Part shown: one piece after another, positions 47,145 through 54,991 of the stretch
Layout: every line of letters begins with the position of its first letter
Position numbering within the stretch: the stretch's first letter is position 1
Assembly (NCBI GenBank): GCA_963712055.1
Contig: CAVQGN010000002.1
Span: 62,001-126,000, forward strand
Length of the DNA stretch: 64,000 nucleotides
Reading direction: 5' to 3'
Source: JAHBVL01 sp963712055
GTDB taxonomy: Bacteria > Chloroflexota > Chloroflexia > Thermomicrobiales > UBA6265
Made by a program: the position numbers and the translations under genes
The notes under the pieces: model-generated
Told to the model about the DNA's origin: nothing
Seen by the model: only the letters and a program-made list of their open reading frames with translations
Databases searched by the model: none

Positions 47145-47600
47145 ATGACCCTTAAAGAACAGATGCAGGACGATCTCAAGACCGCGATGAAAGCGCAGAA
47201 TGTTGAGGCTCGAGATGCGCTTCGTTTTACCCTCGCTGCATTCAAGAACGCTGAAATCGACAAAGGTGGTCCGCTGGACGACGCCGAAGCGCTCTCCATC
47301 TTGCAGAAGCAGGTGAAGAGTCGCAACGAATCGATCGAGCAGTTTCAGAAGGCAGATCGGCAGGAACTGGTCGATCGCGAAGAAGCACAGCTTTCCTATC
47401 TGACTGTCTACCTGCCAACGGCAATGAGTGATGACGAGCTTCTCGCCTTGATCAAGGACGCGGTCGCCGAGACCGGCGCCTCTGGTCCTGCTGGAATGGG
47501 CAAGATCATGCCAATCGTGCTCGAAAGGGCCGCCGGCCGCGCCGATGGCAAACGGATCAGTACGTTGGCGAAAACGGTGCTTGCCGATTCCGGTTCCTGA
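47145..47600 (+). CDS. YqeY/GatB-like protein
   Basis: A 151-residue YqeY protein, related to the tail domain of GatB, which contacts tRNA in the amidotransferase; the free-standing form's role is unknown. LKEQMQDDLKTAMKA at the N-terminus, YLPTAMSDDEL in the middle and GPAGMGKIMPIVL with GRADGKRIS at the end match the family. ATG 47145 lies 7 bases after the HIT gene stop. Confidence 0.93.
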   Translation: MTLKEQMQDDLKTAMKAQNVEARDALRFTLAAFKNAEIDKGGPLDDAEALSILQKQVKSRNESIEQFQKADRQELVDREEAQLSYLTVYLPTAMSDDELLALIKDAVAETGASGPAGMGKIMPIVLERAAGRADGKRISTLAKTVLADSGS

Positions 47601-47604
47601 CCCC

Positions 47605-48093
47605 GTGTCGAAAGCCCAGCTCTCGTTCCAAATCGACTTGGTCGACCTCACGGAACGCTTCGGCGAGGATCGGCTTGAAAAGCTGATCGGAATCTCCGAG
47701 ACAGCGCTGCGTGCGGAGAACGCGCTGGGAGTGTGGGCAGTCTCGATCGTCCTGACCACCGATCAGCATCTTCAGGAACTCCACCGGGAATACCTCGACG
47801 ATGACACACCCACTGACATCATGACCTTCCAACTCGACGACCCACTCGATCCAGGATCACGCGGCGGAGAGATAGTGATCTCTATCGACAGAGCCGCAGA
47901 ACAGGCTCTCGAAGCTGGCTGGCCGCTGGAAAAGGAACTCGCGTTTCTCGTAATTCATGGCATGCTCCATCTTCTCGGCTGGGACGACGCCACCGAGTCA
48001 GCTCGGACCTCAATGCTCGCCCGCCAGACCGTGATTCTGGCCGAAGCTGACAAGGGCCAGCGCTGGCAACACGACAGAGAACGTGGTTCTTAG
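47605..48093 (+). CDS. ybeY: Endoribonuclease YbeY
   Basis: Zinc-dependent RNase involved in 16S rRNA 3' end maturation and ribosome quality control, 162 residues. The metal site reads HGMLHLLGWDD; in most homologues the last position is histidine, here Asp, which can also bind zinc. TDIMTFQLDD is the other conserved block. Start is GTG 47605, just after yqeY; an upstream in-frame start at 47545 lies inside yqeY. Confidence 0.9.
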   Translation: MSKAQLSFQIDLVDLTERFGEDRLEKLIGISETALRAENALGVWAVSIVLTTDQHLQELHREYLDDDTPTDIMTFQLDDPLDPGSRGGEIVISIDRAAEQALEAGWPLEKELAFLVIHGMLHLLGWDDATESARTSMLARQTVILAEADKGQRWQHDRERGS

Positions 48094-48178
48094 GGGTCTG
48101 TTCGATGGCCCAAATCTCAAAGTCATGTTCAGGACCCAAGCCTTGACATGAGCGTGTCCAGGAGACTTGTGCCCTCCC

Positions 48179-48362
48179 CTGTCATGCTGAGGAACGAAGC
48201 ATCTCCTGCCGCAGCAGCGCCAACGAAGAGATTGCTGGAAGACGACCAGAGTTTCTTCGCGAGCGCGGGATGACCGTTGATCTTGTCGTCAAGCGAAGAG
48301 ATCCACCTCAATGCTCATGGGATATCCAACGAACTGTCGTTCTGAGCCCGCGCGGAATCTGG
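48179..48362. repeat. Cluster of diverged intergenic repeat units
   Basis: Within the gap between ybeY and cinA are related units: CTGTCATGCTGAGGAACGAA at 48179-48198 and continuing to 48205; a reverse-oriented unit at 48246-48275 whose complement begins GGTCATCCCGCGCTCGCGAA; and CTGTCGTTCTGAGCCCGCGC from 48334 to 48362. All share the pattern TGTCnT-CTGAG-n-GAA-ATCT. A similar inverted pair occurs at 55138-55192. The rest of 48094-48407 holds no gene. Confidence 0.6.
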
Positions 48363-48407
48363 ACCGCTAGTCCCCTATTGCACCAAGACAACTGTGGCCA
48401 GCTGCCC

Positions 48408-48605
48408 CTACTCCTGCAATGCGCGGTGAATCAGGTCAGCTGCGGAAAGAGCGGACCGGCGCTGAATCTCAGCGTAGGCCGCACGGATCGGGAACTGCTC
48501 GACCCGTTCCAGGGGAGCACTTAGCGCGATCGTCGCCACCCCTTTCGACACGGCGCCGTCCGGAACTGCCTCGATGGTGATGCCGACTCCGAGCAATCCC
48601 ATTGT
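48408..48605 (-). pseudogene. cinA: Frame-shifted C-terminal end of cinA
   Basis: In the frame next to cinA, starting around 48605, the minus strand reads TMGLLGVGITIEAVPDGAVS, then KGVATIALSAPLERVEQFPI, and stops at 48408. This matches the end of CinA proteins in position and pattern (GLGITGIAGP..GTV, then the basic helix at the C-terminus). The upstream frame loses similarity at the same point, so one or two bases have been lost or gained between about 48605 and 48630. Sequencing error or real decay cannot be told apart here. Confidence 0.6.
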
Positions 48606-49566
48606 CGCCAGCTGCCGCCAACACGGAAAGCTCTTCCGCTGAGGCGCCGTCGGCAGGCACCGCGACCGAGTTCGCCAGGCGCCGATTCGCTACGGGATCG
48701 GCCAGCAGCAGACCCGCAAAAGCGCCCCCTCCACCATGATCGACAATCGAAATCGCCAACCCGCGATCCTTCAGCTGCTGAGTGATCACCCCTGGCAAGG
48801 TATCGGTGTCGTATCCATAGATGAGACCACTCAGCCGTGATTGCAGTTCCGCCAACGCGGCGTTGCGAGATTCACAGGCTGAATCCATATCAGCGCCAAC
48901 CCCGGTGATCCGGACCTGTACACCGTCGTCCTTGGCGTAGGTCGCCACGATTGGATTTGGACGGGCGACCAGATCGCTGATCGAATCTTCCAGAGCTGAT
49001 TCGCCGATACCGATTGTTTTGACCGTGGTCGAGCAAAACGCTTGCGCATCGAGGCGATCCTGAATGCGAGGCAACGCCTGCTCGGCCCACATCCGCTTCA
49101 TTTCCCTGGGAACGCCCGGCATAGCAACGATGATCGTCCCGTCCTTGTCGACGAACCAGCCCGGTGCTGTGCCTACCGGGTTCGGGAGGGTGTCATTGCT
49201 CGGAATGATCCAGGCTTGCTTGACATTCCGATCTGGCATCACCAGACCTCGCGCCGTGAAAAAGGCCCGGATCTCGTCGGCGAGCGGCTCCGAAACGACA
49301 GGGATTTCTCCCACGACATCGGCGATTGCTTCGCGGGTCAGATCGTCTTCGGTTGGACCAATACCACCCGTGCAAACGACCAGATCAGCATCAGCAGCCG
49401 CTGTTGCGATCGCTCGCGACAGACGTTCACGGTCATCGCCACACTGAATGACATGAAGGAGTTCGATGCCCAGTGAACGGAGTTCCTGGGCGAGAAAGGT
49501 GGCGTTGGTGTCAGTCAAATGGCCGTCCAGCAGCTCGCTGCCGATCGAGAGAACATAGGCGCGCAT
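48469..49566 (-). CDS. cinA: CinA-like protein, degenerate C-terminal deamidase domain
   Basis: The N-terminal MoCF/COG1058 domain is normal: YVLSIGSELLDGHLTDTNA, VVCTGGIGPTEDDLTREA and MPGVPREMKRMW. The C-terminal NMN-deamidase domain is eroded: the catalytic AESCTGG motif is VDHGGGG (Ser to His), and the frame shifts near 48610, ending in unrelated sequence (RSRHHHRGSSG). ATG 49566 is the standard start (MRAYVLSIG); upstream frame runs into a tRNA gene. Deamidase function is predicted lost; a pyrophosphatase-type role of the first domain may remain. Confidence 0.85.
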   Translation of the reverse strand: MRAYVLSIGSELLDGHLTDTNATFLAQELRSLGIELLHVIQCGDDRERLSRAIATAAADADLVVCTGGIGPTEDDLTREAIADVVGEIPVVSEPLADEIRAFFTARGLVMPDRNVKQAWIIPSNDTLPNPVGTAPGWFVDKDGTIIVAMPGVPREMKRMWAEQALPRIQDRLDAQAFCSTTVKTIGIGESALEDSISDLVARPNPIVATYAKDDGVQVRITGVGADMDSACESRNAALAELQSRLSGLIYGYDTDTLPGVITQQLKDRGLAISIVDHGGGGAFAGLLLADPVANRRLANSVAVPADGASAEELSVLAAAGDNGIARSRHHHRGSSGRRRVERGGDDRAKCSPGTGRAVPDPCGLR

Positions 49567-49597
49567 GCTTGGCTCCGGGCTGATCAAGAAACACCAC

Positions 49598-49673
49598 TGG
49601 CGCGCGAGGCAGGATTCGAACCCGCGACCCCTGGTTCCGAAGACCAGTGCTCTATCCACTGAGCTACTCGCGC
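49598..49673 (-). tRNA. tRNA-Arg (TCG), CCA encoded
   Basis: Minus strand: acceptor GCGCGAG/CTCGCGC, D-arm GCTC/GAGC, anticodon stem CTGGT/ACCAG with loop CTTCGGA giving TCG (arginine, CGA), T-loop TTCGAAT, discriminator G, CCA at 49600-49598. Last tRNA of the cluster, 31 bases before cinA. Confidence 0.93.
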
Positions 49674-49751
49674 AACCGATTTACTAACGATCGCGCAACA
49701 AACACAACGAGAACGCTCCTCGTTGGGTAGCGCTCTTGGTCGCCTTGCGAT

Positions 49752-49829
49752 TGGGGTGCCTTACGGGGCTCGAACCCGTGACCTCCTGTTCCACAGACAG
49801 GCGCTCTAACCGACTGAGCTAAAGGCACC
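49752..49829 (-). tRNA. tRNA-His (GTG), CCA encoded
   Basis: Minus strand: acceptor GTGCCTT/AAGGCAC with the tRNA-His hallmark extra G(-1) at 49829 facing C73. Anticodon stem CCTGT/ACAGG, loop CTGTGGA, anticodon GTG. CCA at 49754-49752. Its 5' end is only 6 bases from the 3' end of rnpB. Confidence 0.95.
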
Positions 49830-49835
49830 GTATTC

Positions 49836-50184
49836 GAGATAGTGAGGAAGGAGAGTAAGCCGAGTTCTGTTCCTGGCGATCATCTCTCTCAGTCATGGAC
49901 TGGTCAGCACAAATGCTGACGGCTCTCGACTTTCGGCCTCGGCGAGCAACCTGATGGCGGCCGGATCGGAGATTGCTGCGGGGAGGATTGCCCTTTTCAT
50001 TCGTCAATCGAAACTGACGACCTGGTTTCTGTTGCTCTCACGCGGAAAACCGCGTGCCAATCTGGACTGTCGACGTCTTGCGACGCCTCCCTGGCTTTCA
50101 CCAGGCACCCTCACTCTGTGCAGCTCGGACTTTCCTCTAGTACGCAGCGCATACCAGCGATCGCCCTTCCTTCCTCGATATCTC
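49836..50184 (-). ncRNA. rnpB: RNase P RNA
   Basis: Catalytic RNA of RNase P, about 349 nt on the minus strand. The 5' conserved block is GAGGAAAGTCCGAGCT, followed by GCACAGAGTGAGGGTGCC; the 3' block is ACAGAACTCGGCTTAC, with the CR-IV element AGAGAGATGATCGCC before it. The ends pair to form P1 (GAGATA...GAGGAAGG with CCTTCCTC...TATCTC), which sets the boundaries. The overall pattern is the ancestral A type. It lies between tRNA-Leu and tRNA-His on the same strand. Confidence 0.95.
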
Positions 50185-50229
50185 ACTGTTAATGTGCCCC
50201 GGTTTCACTGCGTTTCAGCCGCAACCGGT

Positions 50230-50316
50230 TGGTGCCGAAGGGGAGATTTGAACTCCCACGGGATTACTCCCACTACGCCCTGAACGTAGCGCGTCTGCCG
50301 GTTCCGCCACTTCGGC
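50230..50316 (-). tRNA. tRNA-Leu (CAG), CCA encoded
   Basis: Class II tRNA with long variable arm. Acceptor GCCGAAG/CTTCGGC, anticodon stem CTACG/CGTAG with loop TTCAGGG giving CAG (leucine, CUG), variable arm around TGGGAGTAATCCCG, T-loop TTCAAAT, discriminator A, CCA at 50232-50230. Confidence 0.94.
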
Positions 50317-50345
50317 CAGTACCTTCGTGATCGCTCCCGGCTCGG

Positions 50346-50418
50346 AGCCGACCCGGGGACTCGAACCCCGGACCTGCTGTTTACGAAACAGCTGCTCTAC
50401 CAACTGAGCTAGGCCGGC
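50346..50418 (-). tRNA. tRNA-Thr (CGT), CCA not encoded
   Basis: Acceptor GCCGGCC/GGTCGGC, anticodon stem GCTGT/ACAGC, loop TTCGTAA giving CGT (threonine, ACG), T-arm CCGGG-TTCGAGT-CCCGG, discriminator T followed by CCG rather than CCA. First member of the Thr-Leu-rnpB-His-Arg cluster. Confidence 0.93.
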
Positions 50419-50620
50419 GAAGAGTGCGAGCGCGCACGACCCCGAATAATAGCATGGTGAGTCGACCTCTCACCAGACCAAACAGACTCGCAGGGCTGCC
50501 TCATATCGGCTGGGAACTCCACCGGTCTCGCCGAATCGGGTACGGTTTGCGGTGTCGATTCTGATCACCTTTTCCGGATCGATCGATCAAACCACGAATC
50601 TTCGGAGCTATCTGGTTTTC

Positions 50621-51205
50621 ATGAACGCACGTAGCGACAAACGCATGCAGCTGGGTCTGAGTGTTTTCGGCATTCTTGTCGTTTGCAGTCTGATCGCCGT
50701 GTCACTTGGGCCAATCGTCCTCGACGTCATCGACGGAGGCGAGGACAGCAATTCATCGAACGTCGACACCGATACCAGAATCGAAGAGGCGTTTCGCGCA
50801 ACCGCTGAGGCTAACCCTGATTCGGCGATCGCAGCAGTGGCCTATGCCAACTATCTTGCAAACACCGGCAGGATCACCGACGCCATTCCCTGGTACGAGC
50901 AAGCGCTGGCTGCTGAACCAGGGGATGCAGCTATTCGACTCGACTTTGGTCGCTCCCTAGCAGAGGCAGGGTATCCCCAGGATGCCGAAGCCCAGTTCGT
51001 CAAATCCATCGAAATCGATCCTTCGAATCCGGAAACGCATTTCTATCTTGGCGATCTCTACGCGGGCTGGAATCCACCCCGAACAGACGAAGCGATCGCG
51101 CAGTATCAGGCTACTATTGATGTGGGACCAGATACGTTTCTGGCTGAACAAGCGGCACAACGCATCAGCGTGCTCGAAGCCGCGCCAGCGACACCAATCA
51201 GTTGA
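50621..51205 (+). CDS. Membrane-anchored tetratricopeptide repeat protein
   Basis: A 194-residue protein with one N-terminal transmembrane segment (about residues 12-33, LGLSVFGILVVCSLIAVSL), a short linker and tandem TPR units: AYANYLANTGRITDAIPWYE, LDFGRSLAEAGYPQDAEAQF and HFYLGDLYAGWNPPRTDEA. TPRs mediate protein contacts; partners are unknown. The layout recalls the TPR part of CcmI/NrfG-type proteins, but no cytochrome genes are near. ATG 50621 is chosen over GTG 50552 because the residues between look untranslated; the ribosome site is weak. Confidence 0.75.
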   Translation: MNARSDKRMQLGLSVFGILVVCSLIAVSLGPIVLDVIDGGEDSNSSNVDTDTRIEEAFRATAEANPDSAIAAVAYANYLANTGRITDAIPWYEQALAAEPGDAAIRLDFGRSLAEAGYPQDAEAQFVKSIEIDPSNPETHFYLGDLYAGWNPPRTDEAIAQYQATIDVGPDTFLAEQAAQRISVLEAAPATPIS

Positions 51206-51227
51206 CGCAGAACAGGAGTCTCAGCCC

Positions 51228-51395
51228 ATGGAAACAGAACAAACTGTCATCAGTCAGGACCTGCTCAACCTCTTGGTATGTCCAGTTGATCACGAACAAC
51301 TTGAACTCGTCGACAGCACACTAGTCTGCACGTCCTGTGGTCGCATTTATCCGATCGTGGATGGCATCCCGAATATGCTGGTTCCCGAGGAATAA
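51228..51395 (+). CDS. Trm112-like small zinc-binding protein
   Basis: A 55-residue Trm112/UPF0434 (YcaR-type) protein. It has the pattern LLNLLVCPVDHEQLEL, then LVCTSCGRIYPIVDGIPNML, with Cys residues able to bind zinc. Family members act as small partners of methyltransferases. ATG 51228 is preceded by CAGGAG. It lies 23 bases after the TPR gene; its stop touches the SOS-like operator of ruvB. Confidence 0.88.
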   Translation: METEQTVISQDLLNLLVCPVDHEQLELVDSTLVCTSCGRIYPIVDGIPNMLVPEE

Positions 51396-51408
51396 GAACG
51401 CTTGTTCG
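51395..51408. promoter_or_regulatory. LexA-type SOS box upstream of ruvB
   Basis: AGAACGCTTGTTCG matches the Gram-positive/actinobacterial LexA site CGAACnnnnGTTCG except for its first base. It lies 22 bases before the ruvB ATG, across the -35 position of the probable promoter (-10 TATACT at 51419-51424). The same AGAAC-N4-GTTCG sequence occurs upstream of the Rad52/ERF-like gene. Confidence 0.8.
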
Positions 51409-51418
51409 TGATTCGCCG

Positions 51419-51424
51419 TATACT
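51419..51424 (+). promoter_or_regulatory. -10 box of ruvB, leaderless start likely
   Basis: TATACT ends 6 bases before the ruvB ATG (51431), so transcription would begin at or next to the start codon. No ribosome binding site precedes the ATG, in keeping with a leaderless message. No -35 consensus is visible; the LexA box occupies that position. Confidence 0.6.
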
Positions 51425-51430
51425 CCCCGT

Positions 51431-52507
51431 ATGAGTGACTCGCTGGCACACGATCCAGAAAACGCACCCGATGCAGGCCGCATCGTTTCCGGCAAGAGCC
51501 AGGACGAGGATCGTCAGACCGACCGCAACCTCCGCCCGAAACGACTCGAGGAATACATCGGGCAAGACAAGGTCAAGTCGAGTCTTTCTGTCTTCATCGA
51601 AGCGGCCTCGATGCGGGGAGAACCCCTTGATCACACGTTGCTCTATGGCCCACCTGGACTCGGTAAAACGACGCTCGCTTCGATCATCGCGGCGGAAATG
51701 TCAGTGAACATGCGGGTCACATCCGGACCCGCAATCGAGCGCGCCGGCGATCTTGTTTCGATTTTGACCAATCTCCGCCCCGGAGATGTCTTGTTCATCG
51801 ACGAAATCCATCGCCTCAACCGGGTCATCGAGGAAGTGCTCTATCCTGCGATGGAGGATTTCGCGGTCGATATCGTCATCGGCAAGGGTCCCGCCGCGCG
51901 GAGCATGCGGATTAAATTACCGAAGTTCACGTTGGTCGGCGCGACGACCCGGCTTGCGTTGCTGACTGGTCCTCTGCGAGACCGTTTCGGGTCGGTGATG
52001 CGGCTCGATTACTACGATCTCGATTCCACTGTGACAATTATCGAACGTTCGGCTGCCATTCTCGGCATCCCGATTGACGAGGACGGTTCCCGGGCGATTG
52101 CGCTCCGAGCTCGCGGCACACCCCGGATTGCCAACCGGTTACTCAAACGTGTCCGCGATGTCGCCGAAGTCCGCGGCGAAGGAATTATCGATGCTGATCT
52201 CGCCGCCGAAGCGCTGATCATGCTCGATGTCGACGAACTCGGGCTCGACGAAACGGACCGGCGGATCCTCGACACGATTATCCAGAAGTTCGAGGGAGGA
52301 CCAGTCGGAATCGATACGATCGCTGCTGCCACCAGCGAAGAGTCCGACACGATCATGGATGTTTATGAACCCTTCCTGATCCAGCTTGGCTTTCTGCAGC
52401 GAACCCCACGTGGCCGAATCGCGACCCGTCGCGCCTACGCGCATTTATCGATCCCCTACCCGGTTCCGGCTGGATCCGGACAACCGAGTCTCTTCGACGA
52501 CGCGTGA
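51431..52507 (+). CDS. ruvB: Holliday junction branch migration helicase RuvB
   Basis: AAA+ motor of the RuvAB complex, 358 residues. RPKRLEEYIGQDKVK near the N-terminus, Walker A YGPPGLGKTTLAS, Walker B FIDEIHRLNR, the sensor LVGATTRLALLTGPLRDRFG and the C-terminal winged helix (FLQRTPRGRIATRRAY) are intact. The SOS-type operator in its promoter agrees with RuvB's known place in the SOS response. queA follows with a 4-base overlap. ruvA and ruvC are not in the window. Confidence 0.98.
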   Translation: MSDSLAHDPENAPDAGRIVSGKSQDEDRQTDRNLRPKRLEEYIGQDKVKSSLSVFIEAASMRGEPLDHTLLYGPPGLGKTTLASIIAAEMSVNMRVTSGPAIERAGDLVSILTNLRPGDVLFIDEIHRLNRVIEEVLYPAMEDFAVDIVIGKGPAARSMRIKLPKFTLVGATTRLALLTGPLRDRFGSVMRLDYYDLDSTVTIIERSAAILGIPIDEDGSRAIALRARGTPRIANRLLKRVRDVAEVRGEGIIDADLAAEALIMLDVDELGLDETDRRILDTIIQKFEGGPVGIDTIAAATSEESDTIMDVYEPFLIQLGFLQRTPRGRIATRRAYAHLSIPYPVPAGSGQPSLFDDA

Positions 52508-53568
52508 GCAACCCAGTCGATCCTGAGCTGCGTACGAGCGACTTCGATTACGCCCTCCCAGAGGAACTCATCGCGCAAACTCCTCTAGTGCGACGCGACG
52601 CTTCGCGCTTGCTCGTGCTGGACAAGTTGAGTGGAGAGATCGACCACCGACATTTTGTCGATCTTCCGAACCTGCTAAGCCCGGGCGATCTGATCGTTGC
52701 CAATGACTCGCGGGTGATCCGTGGGCGACTGCGAGGTCGGCGGGCGCCAACAGGCGGCCACGTGGAGCTGCTGCTCCTCCGACAAGTCGACGAATCCGGT
52801 TGGGAAGCGCTCGCCAAGCCGTCACGCCGACTCCATCCCGGCGATCGCATCCTAATCGAACCGGTCAACCCGGATTCCCACATGCAGTTTCCGATCATCA
52901 TCGAGCAAAAACTTGACGAGGGATCGGTTACGATCCGGTTCGAGTCCGGCGAACTGGATCTGGAGGCCTTCGGCATCATGCCCTTGCCGCCCTACATCCA
53001 TTCGTCTCTCCAGCATGCAGAGCGCTACCAGACCCTGTATGCGAAAAACCCAGGCTCCGCCGCCGCTCCAACAGCTGGGCTGCATATGACGCCAGAAGTG
53101 CGCCAGCAATTGGAGGAGAATGGGATTGGCTGGGCGGAAGTGACCCTCCACATCGGTCTGGACACCTTCCGACCGGTGTCGGTCGACCGTCTCGCCGAAC
53201 ATCACATGCATAGCGAGTGGTGCAGGGTTTCGCTGGAAAGCGTCGCAGCGATTCAGGAGACCAGAATGCGCGGCGGGCGGGTCATCGCGTTGGGCACGAC
53301 GGCGGCGCGAACGCTCGAAACAGCAGGTCAACGCTGGCTCGGTACTGAAGCCGCGCCTTTTGCAGACGACACATCGATCTTCATCACCCCCGGATATGAA
53401 TGGACGCTGGTGGACGGATTGATCACGAACTTCCATCTGCCCAAATCGACGCTGTTGATGATGGTCAGCGCGTTGGCAGGCCGGGACTCTATCCTTTCCG
53501 CTTACCGCGCGGCGATCGAAGCGGATTACCGCTTCTATTCGTTCGGCGACGCTATGCTGATCCGCTGA
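52504..53568 (+). CDS. queA: S-adenosylmethionine:tRNA ribosyltransferase-isomerase
   Basis: Makes epoxyqueuosine in tRNA, the step before queuosine, 354 residues. Conserved segments: FDYALPEELIAQTP, LVANDSRVI-like LIVANDSRVIRGRLRG, YAKNPGSAAAPTAGLHMT, VTLHIGLDTFRPV and TNFHLPKSTLLMMVSA. Start GTG 52504 overlaps the ruvB stop. ruvB-queA adjacency is common in bacteria. Confidence 0.96.
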   Translation: MSNPVDPELRTSDFDYALPEELIAQTPLVRRDASRLLVLDKLSGEIDHRHFVDLPNLLSPGDLIVANDSRVIRGRLRGRRAPTGGHVELLLLRQVDESGWEALAKPSRRLHPGDRILIEPVNPDSHMQFPIIIEQKLDEGSVTIRFESGELDLEAFGIMPLPPYIHSSLQHAERYQTLYAKNPGSAAAPTAGLHMTPEVRQQLEENGIGWAEVTLHIGLDTFRPVSVDRLAEHHMHSEWCRVSLESVAAIQETRMRGGRVIALGTTAARTLETAGQRWLGTEAAPFADDTSIFITPGYEWTLVDGLITNFHLPKSTLLMMVSALAGRDSILSAYRAAIEADYRFYSFGDAMLIR

Positions 53569-53601
53569 CGGATGGCAACAGCTAGGTACAGGAGTCAATT
53601 T

Positions 53602-54183
53602 ATGCAACCAACCCGCGAGGACACCTGGGAGCTCGTTTGCGAGTACATCAAGAGCGAAAGCCTGCGCCGTCACTGCCTCTCGGTCGAGACAGCGATGCGG
53701 GCCTATGCAGAAAAACAGGGTGAGCCTGTTGAGGATTGGGGAATGGTCGGACTGGTGCACGATTTCGATTATGAAATCCACCCGACGCTTGATCAACACC
53801 CGCAAGACGGCGTACCGATTCTGCGAGAGCGAGGCTATCCGGAATGGGCGATCAAGGCCGTTCTAAGCCACGCCGATCATCTCGAAGTTCCGCGGGAAAC
53901 CGATCTCGAGAAAACGCTTTATGCCGTCGATGAACTCACCGGATTCATTTCCGCAGTGGCCTTTGTACGTCCGTCGAAAGCCGTGGCTGACGTCACCCCA
54001 TCGTCGGTGCGCAAGAAGATGAAAGACAAGGCGTTTGCCAGGGCAATCGACCGTGAAGCGATGCGCGAGGGAGCCGAACTGCTTGGCGTCGACTTCGACG
54101 AGCATGTCGCTTTTGTGATCGCCGCGATGGCCGCCAATGCGGAAGCGCTCGGCCTCCGGGGAGTGTCCACGGATGATGAGTAG
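53602..54183 (+). CDS. HD-domain hydrolase
   Basis: A 193-residue HD-superfamily metal-dependent phosphohydrolase. Metal ligands appear in RRHCLSVE (first His) and GLVHDFDYE (HD pair), with SHADHL further on. Substrate unknown; related HDIG proteins act on nucleotides or phosphomonoesters. ATG 53602 has AGGAG 8 bases upstream. It overlaps the next gene by 11 bases, within a ruvB-queA-HD-cyclophilin run. Confidence 0.85.
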   Translation: MQPTREDTWELVCEYIKSESLRRHCLSVETAMRAYAEKQGEPVEDWGMVGLVHDFDYEIHPTLDQHPQDGVPILRERGYPEWAIKAVLSHADHLEVPRETDLEKTLYAVDELTGFISAVAFVRPSKAVADVTPSSVRKKMKDKAFARAIDREAMREGAELLGVDFDEHVAFVIAAMAANAEALGLRGVSTDDE

Positions 54184-54961
54184 ACGGGTTCTTTCGCTGC
54201 TCGGGTTGCTGGCTGTCAGCCTCCTCCTGGCGAGTTGTGGCAATCTTGGTGGGGACAACGAGGCGGAAACGCCAACACCTGCGTCCATTGAATCGAATAC
54301 ATCAGCCAACGCCGGCACAACCGTCACTGCGTCACCTACAGCGCCAGGTTCGAGCGCGACGGTCGGGGATGATAGCGACTGCTGGCCCACTGATGTGACC
54401 CGTACAGAGGAGAAAACCGAGTTGGGAACCCACATGCAATGGAGCCAGGCTCCTGAGTTGAAGATCGATGCGACCAAGACCTATTTGGCAACGATGAACA
54501 CGAGCCAGGGCACGTTCGTGATCGAACTGCTCCCTGCCGAGGCGCCATTGGCCGCCAACAACTTCTATTGCCTCGCCGAGGCTGGCTATTACGACAACAC
54601 TCCGTTCCATCGGATCGTCCAGGGATTTGTCGTGCAGGGCGGCGATCCAACTGGCACCGGCTCCGGCGGACCGGGCTACAAGTTCAACGACGAGCCAGTT
54701 TCACTCGACTATGTCAAAGGCTCGGTCGCCATGGCCAATGCTGGTCCAAACACCAACGGGAGCCAGTTCTTCGTAGTTCTCGAGAACCTCACCGGTAAGC
54801 TCCCGAAGAACTACACGATCTTCGGTCAGGTCGTCGAAGGCATGGACGTCGTCGACGCGCTTGGCAAAACGCCGACTCAGGTTGGCCGGAGCGGCGAAAA
54901 GTCGACACCAATCGAGCCTGTCACGTTGATCAGCGTCTCGATCGATGAAAAAGCCGCGTAA
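54173..54961 (+). CDS. Lipoprotein peptidyl-prolyl cis-trans isomerase (cyclophilin type)
   Basis: A 262-residue secreted cyclophilin. The N-terminus is a lipoprotein signal (SLLGLLAVSLLLASCGN, lipobox LASC), then a Ser/Thr/Ala-rich spacer (about residues 25-70), then the cyclophilin domain: GTFVIELLPAEAPLAANNF, PFHRIVQGFVVQGGDPTGTG, SVAMANAGPNTNGSQFFV. The catalytic arginine in FHRI and the Gln in GSQFFV are present. It should fold exported proteins outside the membrane. ATG 54173 or 54176 both fit. Confidence 0.93.
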   Translation: MMSRRVLSLLGLLAVSLLLASCGNLGGDNEAETPTPASIESNTSANAGTTVTASPTAPGSSATVGDDSDCWPTDVTRTEEKTELGTHMQWSQAPELKIDATKTYLATMNTSQGTFVIELLPAEAPLAANNFYCLAEAGYYDNTPFHRIVQGFVVQGGDPTGTGSGGPGYKFNDEPVSLDYVKGSVAMANAGPNTNGSQFFVVLENLTGKLPKNYTIFGQVVEGMDVVDALGKTPTQVGRSGEKSTPIEPVTLISVSIDEKAA

Positions 54962-54991
54962 CCTCGGTTTCAAAAATCAAAACAATTCACT

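Noticed and set aside
49954..50283. 109-codon open frame on the plus strand
   Set aside because: Lies antisense to RNase P RNA and tRNA-Leu, whose conserved blocks are clear.
52852..53805. 317-codon open frame opposite queA
   Set aside because: Shadow of queA on the other strand, crossing into the HD gene; no recognisable protein features.
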